From Zarea fungicola (Eukaryota; Ascomycota; Sordariomycetes; Hypocreales; Cordycipitaceae), in contig FWCC01000470.1 of the NCBI GenBank assembly GCA_900169235.1, forward strand, positions 23,652 through 87,651: DNA of 64,000 bases, read 5' to 3'. A program made the translations under genes and the position numbers. Of this stretch, positions 58,660 to 64,000 are shown one piece after another. Position 1 is the stretch's first letter. Every line of letters starts with the position of its first letter. A model generated the notes under the pieces. The model was not told the DNA's origin and did no database searches. It worked only from the letters and a program-made list of their open reading frames with translations.

Positions 58660-60570
58660 ATGGAGCCTTCCGGCGCAGACAAAGGGTTCTTCCAAACTGC
58701 CCCGGCCCTTCAGAACCAATTCTACGAGGATGTTACATTCCAAAGAAGTTTGAGCCTATTTCTGCCCAAAAATTTACAGAATGAGACCAGCTCGGAAATG
58801 GCCCAACTTGGCAGCGATGTCCTCGCCGATGACGTTTTCGCCTGGATCACCGATTCTGAACATAACAAGCCGTACCTCAAGGGTTCCGGCCGCAGTTCCT
58901 TTGGCACGTGGGAGGGACAGCTCATCACCACAGAAGGCTGGCGGAAGCTCCAGGAATTCGGCCAGGCAAAGGGATTCGTCGCCGACGGCTATGAAACGGC
59001 CTATGGCAGCTTCGCGCGCTCCCGCCAGTTCCTCCGGATGTACCTCTGGGAAGGGTCCTCGGCCAACGTCACCTGTCCGACGGGCATGCAGGACGGTGCG
59101 GCCCGCGTGCTGCAAGTCCATCTTGCGAGCGACAAGCTCGACCCGGTCCAGCGGCAAGTGTTTGAGAATGCGTTTGCCCACCTCACCTCCCGGGATCCGG
59201 CGCACGCGTGGACGAGCGGGCAGTGGATGACGGAACGGCCGGGCGGCAGCGACATTTCCAAAACGGAAACCATTGCCGTGCACAGTCCCGGCGAGACAGC
59301 CGCCGCCTTTGCCTCAAAGGAGGAGGGCATACCGCTGGGCCCATGGCGGATCAACGGCTTCAAGTGGTTCAGCTCGGCCACGGACTCGAACATGACGCTC
59401 CTGACCGCCCGCACCGCCAAGGGCCTGTCTACATTCATGGCACCCCTGCGGAAGCATGACCAGGCGGCGCTGACGGCCGCCGGGAACCCGGACGCAAAGG
59501 GGACGACGCTAAACGGCGTCCGGATCCAGCGGCTGAAGAACAAGCTCGGCACGCAGTCTCTGCCCACCGCGGAGCTGGTCCTCGAGGACATGCGCGGGTG
59601 GCTCATTGGCGACGAGGGCCGCGGCATCCAAGAAATGGGCGTCCTGCTCAACCTCACGCGCATCCACACAACCAGCCAGGCAGTGGGCTACGCCGCGCGC
59701 GGCCTGGCCGTCGCGCGCGCCTTTGCCCGCGTGCGCGAGGTCGGCGCCGGTCGCGGCGCGCGCCAGCCCTTGCTCCAGAGCCAGCTGCACATGCAGACGC
59801 TGGCGCGCATGACGGCCGAGCACAGGGCCAACTCGCTGCTGCACATGTTCACGGCCTCCATCCTCGGCCTGTCGGAGCAGCCGGCGGCGCGCCCGGCGGA
59901 ATACGCGCCGTCTCCCGCGCTGGCGGCCATTACGCCGCCGCCGGAGCACGCCGAGCCGCTGCTGCGCGTCCTCACGTCGGTGAGCAAGGCATACGTGTGC
60001 ACCTCGTCGCTGCGTCTGTTGTACGCGTGCATGGAGGCGATGGGAGGCGTGGGCTACCTCCTCAACGAGGAGTCCGAGTATCTCAACATTGCGCGCCTGT
60101 ACCGGGACGCGGCGGTGCTGCCGATTTGGGAGGGCACGACGGATGTGCTCAGCACAGACTTTATCCGCGCCATCACCCGACCTGAGACGGGCAGCCAGTC
60201 CCTGGAGGGCCTGAACAGCTTTGTCATAAAAGCACTGCAGTTTGGAGACTCGGCCTCGGGGTCGGTAGGCACAAAGGAGATTTACAGAGCGTGGAAAAAG
60301 ATTTATGAGACTATCAAGACAGGAACATACAACAGCCTGCTCAGACAGGCCAGGGACTTGCTGCACGCCGTCGGCGATGTGCTGGTGGCGACGTTGCTGC
60401 ATGTTGATGCGCTTAGCGATGGGGATGAAGCCGCCCGTGAGATTTTCCTTCGATTCGTTGATGCCAAGTTTTTGGGATCCGCGAGAGAGATGACACCAAA
60501 GGCCGCTTTGGAGTTGGATACGGCGATTGTGTATGGCACTGAGAAGTTGCCTTTGCCGGCTAAGCTGTAA
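58660..60570 (+). CDS. AidB-like acyl-CoA dehydrogenase family flavoprotein
   Basis: This intronless 636-residue frame is GC-rich. The architecture fits the AidB branch of acyl-CoA dehydrogenases: a long N-terminal part (GFFQTAPALQNQFYED), the FAD-binding QWMTERPGGSDISKTET, INGFKWFSSATDSNM, and KLGTQSLPTAELVLED. Then follow GIQEMGVLLNLTRIHTTSQAVGYAARGLA, MGGVGYL, and LPIWEGTTDVLSTDFIRA. Family knowledge: bacterial AidB is a DNA-binding flavoprotein linked to alkylation stress, while fungal homologues are proposed acyl-CoA dehydrogenases, some in toxin or secondary-metabolite pathways. No biosynthetic cluster surrounds it here. A peroxisomal signal is not clear (the C terminus ends PAKL). Substrate unknown. 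Confidence 0.9.
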   Translation: MEPSGADKGFFQTAPALQNQFYEDVTFQRSLSLFLPKNLQNETSSEMAQLGSDVLADDVFAWITDSEHNKPYLKGSGRSSFGTWEGQLITTEGWRKLQEFGQAKGFVADGYETAYGSFARSRQFLRMYLWEGSSANVTCPTGMQDGAARVLQVHLASDKLDPVQRQVFENAFAHLTSRDPAHAWTSGQWMTERPGGSDISKTETIAVHSPGETAAAFASKEEGIPLGPWRINGFKWFSSATDSNMTLLTARTAKGLSTFMAPLRKHDQAALTAAGNPDAKGTTLNGVRIQRLKNKLGTQSLPTAELVLEDMRGWLIGDEGRGIQEMGVLLNLTRIHTTSQAVGYAARGLAVARAFARVREVGAGRGARQPLLQSQLHMQTLARMTAEHRANSLLHMFTASILGLSEQPAARPAEYAPSPALAAITPPPEHAEPLLRVLTSVSKAYVCTSSLRLLYACMEAMGGVGYLLNEESEYLNIARLYRDAAVLPIWEGTTDVLSTDFIRAITRPETGSQSLEGLNSFVIKALQFGDSASGSVGTKEIYRAWKKIYETIKTGTYNSLLRQARDLLHAVGDVLVATLLHVDALSDGDEAAREIFLRFVDAKFLGSAREMTPKAALELDTAIVYGTEKLPLPAKL

Positions 60571-60729
60571 TGTCGGTGGAAATCTGTATTATATATTTAT
60601 AATATTTCTATCAGTTCTTGCAAGGCAGCTGTGCATAGTAACAGTTTGTGACCAACCCATTCGCATTGTCGCTCTTTTCGGTGTGTTGCCGGAAAACCAG
60701 GAATGCACCAGACTCTCCATTCCGTCTTA

Positions 60730-61848
60730 TCACAGGCAGTTGCCATACTTTTCTCGCAAGTGCTTCACCCGTACAGCTTTCCTCTCACGTTCGATGAATC
60801 GTAGCTTTCCCACGATATAAATATAGTCCAGCGCCCACGCCGAGGGCAGGACAACGACGGACAGGATGGAGAAGACGGTAAACACATAGCACGCCCAGTT
60901 AAACGCCGAATTGTCCTTTATTCCATTCGTGGTCAGGCCAACCTGCATCGCGGTGAGAATCACAACGAGAAAGACCGTCACTCCGGCAGCGGCTCCCAGA
61001 TTCTGCTTCCAAAACGAGAGCACGGTGCGGTTGAGCGTCGTAAACCCACCATGCACACTGGAGAACCGGTTCGTGTCGCTCAAAGGCCGGACGGTCGGGA
61101 GGCTGAGCTGTATATCGCCGTACCAGAAACGCCTATGCATGCGGTAGTGGAGGTGCTTGCCGCGCAGCTGTCGGATGAAGCGATTCCACTTGGTCCACGT
61201 GAGCGCATCGTCTTGCGGGAGCAAGCCCATTTGCTTGGCCATGATAAAGTCCACTTCGTACGCAACCAGGGCCGCGTACGAGTACAGAAATCCCACGGCG
61301 CACGAGTGCAGCCTCTGGCGGGTGCAGGGTGGATTGCCCAGCTGGGAGGATGCACAGCTGCATCCCGGCTCACACGACAAATACTTTAGCCAAAATGCAG
61401 TCAATAGCAGGTACCGTGGCAATGGTTTGATAAATATGGTGCCCCTGGACCAGAGCAGGTGGCTGTCCATGAGCTCGGTGACATGGATCTCCTTGCTTAC
61501 GATGGATAGGTGGTGCAGCGGGTTGCAGGGTGTCGGCGTGCAGGCGCTGCGCAGCACATGGAGCACCGAATCCCGGCCTAGGTCTCCAAGGTCCAGCTCC
61601 TGCTGGAGAAACTCCATGACGTTGTCTATCGGCGAGGCCAAGTCATGTTGTGTCGTCAGGTATGACGCGGGAAGACTATCCCAAATGCGCTCATCTTCTG
61701 TGAGTGTTGAGTCGCTGCCTTCAAGGAGGCTTTGCTCAAATGGGGGAGGCTGTTGGTGTAAGAGAAGAGGGTTAATTTGAAATGGGGGTCGGTAATCGGT
61801 GGCATACAGGATATTGCTGAGGAGCTTCGCTTTCTTGCTCAGTAACAT
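60730..61848 (-). CDS. DUF6601-like fungal membrane protein
   Basis: This intronless frame encodes 372 residues from ATG 61848. Conserved-looking blocks are LHHLSIVSKEIHVTELMDSHLLWSRGTIFIKPLPRYLL, LHSCAVGFLYSYAALVAYEVDF..A and FYGDI-like (RRFWYGDIQLS). Two C-terminal transmembrane helices follow (AAAGVTVFLVVILTAMQVGL and ACYVFTVFSILSVVVLPSAWAL). This pattern matches, from memory, the fungal family of unknown function DUF6601. Its cellular membrane and role are unknown. It is convergent with the acyl-CoA dehydrogenase gene, their ends only 159 bp apart. Confidence 0.75.
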   Translation of the reverse strand: MLLSKKAKLLSNILYATDYRPPFQINPLLLHQQPPPFEQSLLEGSDSTLTEDERIWDSLPASYLTTQHDLASPIDNVMEFLQQELDLGDLGRDSVLHVLRSACTPTPCNPLHHLSIVSKEIHVTELMDSHLLWSRGTIFIKPLPRYLLLTAFWLKYLSCEPGCSCASSQLGNPPCTRQRLHSCAVGFLYSYAALVAYEVDFIMAKQMGLLPQDDALTWTKWNRFIRQLRGKHLHYRMHRRFWYGDIQLSLPTVRPLSDTNRFSSVHGGFTTLNRTVLSFWKQNLGAAAGVTVFLVVILTAMQVGLTTNGIKDNSAFNWACYVFTVFSILSVVVLPSAWALDYIYIVGKLRFIERERKAVRVKHLREKYGNCL

Positions 61849-62429
61849 TGGTCATGCTTGCAAGCACTGACTACAGAGCAAATGACCCAAGTAGCAAGAA
61901 GAGACCCTGTGTCGCTGTCCCAGGTTTCATTTCAGGGCGGCTAGCTGTCACGTTGTAAAGTGGATCGAGCTTACATTTCGTAATAGCATCGATCAGTGTG
62001 CAGTGTAATAGAGAACTATAAGCTGACTGTAAGAGTCAAGCAGATATGGATATGGGATAATAATCCAGCCTTGGTTGTGGCTGGCCACTTTTTGGCGCAG
62101 CAATAGGCGCTGTTTCCAGTGCTATTTGAAGGCCATGTTAAGGCCTGTGGTGGGCATTAAAGCACCTAAATTAAGAGTGCTAGGGAGCCTTTTGACAAAT
62201 GATAGGGCTGGATTCTAGGGACCATGTGTGGTCGGCCAAACACCATACGTCCCTATTAATTCCCTTTATTATATATAATTAGTTAAGCAGGTAATTAATA
62301 TATAATACATTAAAAACAGGTCTTATATAATAACGTGGTTAATAAGCGAGCCGCGCAGACAAGCGAGTCACGCACTAGACTAGGTTTTGACTATCTTTAC
62401 TCTTAGCATCTAAATTACTTAATAACAAT
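61849..62429. other. Transition from gene-containing to AT-rich sequence
   Basis: This is the promoter side of the DUF6601-like gene. From about 62250 the sequence becomes strongly AT-rich (TATATAATTAGTTAAG, TTAATATATAATAC), marking the edge of the mutated transposon block. A terminal inverted repeat could not be placed. Confidence 0.5.
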
Positions 62430-64000
62430 ATATAAAAAACCTATTAAAAGAGGTATAGGTTAATCTTGCCCTTAGCGCTCTTAAAAAAAATACTAAACTT
62501 AGTATTAGAAAGGCTATAGCGATCTATAGTGTGCCTATAATAACTATATGCGACCAACATGACAGCCATATATCGCAATGTGACTATACCCCTAATTCAA
62601 GGAAGCTTATAGATTTAAAGGAGAAGGTAATAGTAAAATACATTCTTTAGCTAGATTCGCAAGGGCTACCGCCCCAGTATGTAAATGTGGAAGATATGGC
62701 GAACCGACTGCTCGTAGAACGCAATGGTGGACGCGTTAGCGTGCGCTAGGCGAAAAACCTCATGTAATGACAACTAGAGCTTACTATATATTTTAAATAG
62801 AGATATAACTATTAGAGAGCTAAATGTAAAGATTTAATTATTATTTATAGTTAGTTTAAGCTTTTATAAAATATAATTATAAAATATAGTATCTAAGAGT
62901 CTAATATTTATAACTTTAATAAGACTAGGTTTATAATAGGTCTTATCTCTATAGGAATGGTTATTATAAGCTCTAATTAAACTAAAAAAGCAAAAGCAGT
63001 ATAGCCTAGTAATAGGGAATAGGTTACTATAATATAGGGGGTTAATTCCTAAGGCTAGATAGTGCTGCTATATATTATGGTAAAGGGCTAAAATCTCCTT
63101 GCAACTTGGTTTAAAGATACGCAACTGCCTATAAATTAGCGCATTAATATAAGCTTAAATGGCTAGATAATAAATAAAATTAGTGTAGATTAAATATAGT
63201 ATTTTTATAATTTTATAAAAGATTAAAAGGAGGGTGCTTACTGCCTTCTTATCTTTAATAGCCATAAAAGTCACTACTTAATTAAATTTAAGCTCTACTA
63301 CTAAGAGAATAACATTATTATACTATATATACCTATGCATTCCTCTTATATACTCTAGCCTCTAGATATTAGTTGTTTTAGTCCGCTTAAAACAGCTTAT
63401 AGGCGGCAAATTAAGCATCTTATAATGGCAAGTATTATGCATATTACTAAGGAGGACTTCTTCCCTGCGTTTTATTTAGCTTTCTATAATTCTATAATAA
63501 AAGAAAATATCTAAGGTGGTTTTAAAGGTACTAGTATTATGCCTTTTAATCTTAAAAAGGTTATTTTTACTTTAGATCTTAAGTTTAAGACACTAAGTCC
63601 TTTAAACTTATATCTAGGAATAATAGGGTCTTAGATTTCTAAAATGCCAAGCAATGTAACTAAAGTGGTTGCATAGACTTTAATTCTAAAAAAAAGAATA
63701 AGTAATTACCTAGCTAGCTCCCTAATTAAAACTCTTAAAGCGCTTAATAGTCTAGAAAAGGGTGCAATGGCCATTATGCACAAGGTTGCGTTTTTACAGG
63801 CTTAGGTCAGCGGCCTTAAGGCAGCAAATAAGCTAATTAGTAAGTGCCAGCAAGCCAAAAAAACCAGACTATAGGCAGAAGGATCTCTTTCTATATAAGA
63901 TATAAGAGACTTAAAAGAATAGATAGATGTAGATGTTTAGGTATAAGATAAAAGGAAGGCTTATAGCGGTTATAAGGCATGGTGTTACAAACGCTACAAC
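62430..64000 (+). mobile_element. RIP-degraded Fot1/pogo-type DDE transposase relic
   Basis: Broken plus-strand translations follow the order of a Tc1/pogo (Fot1-like) transposase. At about 62480-62560 there is a psq-type helix-turn-helix (LSIRKAIAIYSVP). At about 62590-62740 follows NSRKLIDLKEKVIVKYIL, then LDSQGLPP and MANRLLVERNGGRVSVR. At about 63445-63600 FFPAFYLAFYNSIIKENI, then GGFKGTSIMPFNLKKVIFTLD appear. At 63890-64000 a basic C terminus with SGYKAWCYKRYN appears, probably the start of a zinc knuckle. Many stops, almost all TAA or TAG, and extreme AT richness fit RIP mutation. The middle (DDE catalytic) part is unreadable. The element runs off the window end. Confidence 0.8.

Noticed and set aside
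59509..60402. Minus-strand open frame opposite the acyl-CoA dehydrogenase
   Set aside because: Arg/Ala/His-rich shadow of a GC-rich gene, with no domain.
58660..60570. Idea that the AidB-like gene marks a secondary-metabolite cluster
   Set aside because: No polyketide synthase, peptide synthetase, terpene synthase, tailoring P450 or cluster regulator is seen nearby.

Overview
The window is nuclear DNA from a filamentous ascomycete, most likely a sordariomycete and possibly of the order Hypocreales. The evidence is short spliceosomal introns (about 48-90 nt, GTRNGT donors, CTAAC/CTGAC-like branch sites), single-gene transcription units on both strands, fungal-only families (2EXR, a DUF6601-like membrane protein, F-box/LRR), and an AT-rich relic of a Fot1/pogo-type transposase that looks RIP-mutated. 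The order is inference. I found no tRNA, rRNA or CRISPR signal.

Region 1 (0-5.3 kb): a broken OPT-family oligopeptide transporter and an intact five-exon ACC-synthase-like PLP aminotransferase. Region 2 (5.5-15.7 kb) is the most distinctive block. It holds a secreted M61-type aminopeptidase, two divergently transcribed secreted S10 serine carboxypeptidases, a 67-residue defensin-like (CS-alpha-beta) peptide with a Kex2-type site, and a full-length M36 fungalysin that has lost its HExxH zinc motif. Together they form an island for extracellular protein attack, plus one probable pseudo-protease.

Region 3 (16.7-27.3 kb) is accessory-like. It contains a PD-(D/E)XK-like protein with an AT-hook, a decayed TPR gene, an F-box/LRR protein, a front-end cytochrome b5 desaturase and an uncharacterised secreted Cys/Trp-rich protein. 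Region 4 (27.3-35.4 kb) has no convincing complete gene. It carries an unusual family of diverged repeat modules: a tandem array of about 215 bp, an approximately 880-bp tandem duplication with a TATA box in each copy, and a third dispersed copy. On the minus strand the modules look like repeated short exons with GC-type splice donors. A small secreted protein closes the region.

Region 5 (36-61.8 kb) is mostly conserved housekeeping: the DBP4 RNA helicase, a SUN-domain nuclear envelope protein, UDP-glucose 4-epimerase, a quinone oxidoreductase, OLE1 delta-9 desaturase, acireductone dioxygenase, an AidB-like acyl-CoA dehydrogenase and a DUF6601-like membrane protein. An HNH-related protein, a 2EXR protein and one unknown gene are mixed in. 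Region 6 (62-64 kb) is the AT-rich transposase relic, which runs off the window end. Exon coordinates were derived by hand from splice signals and reading-frame closure.
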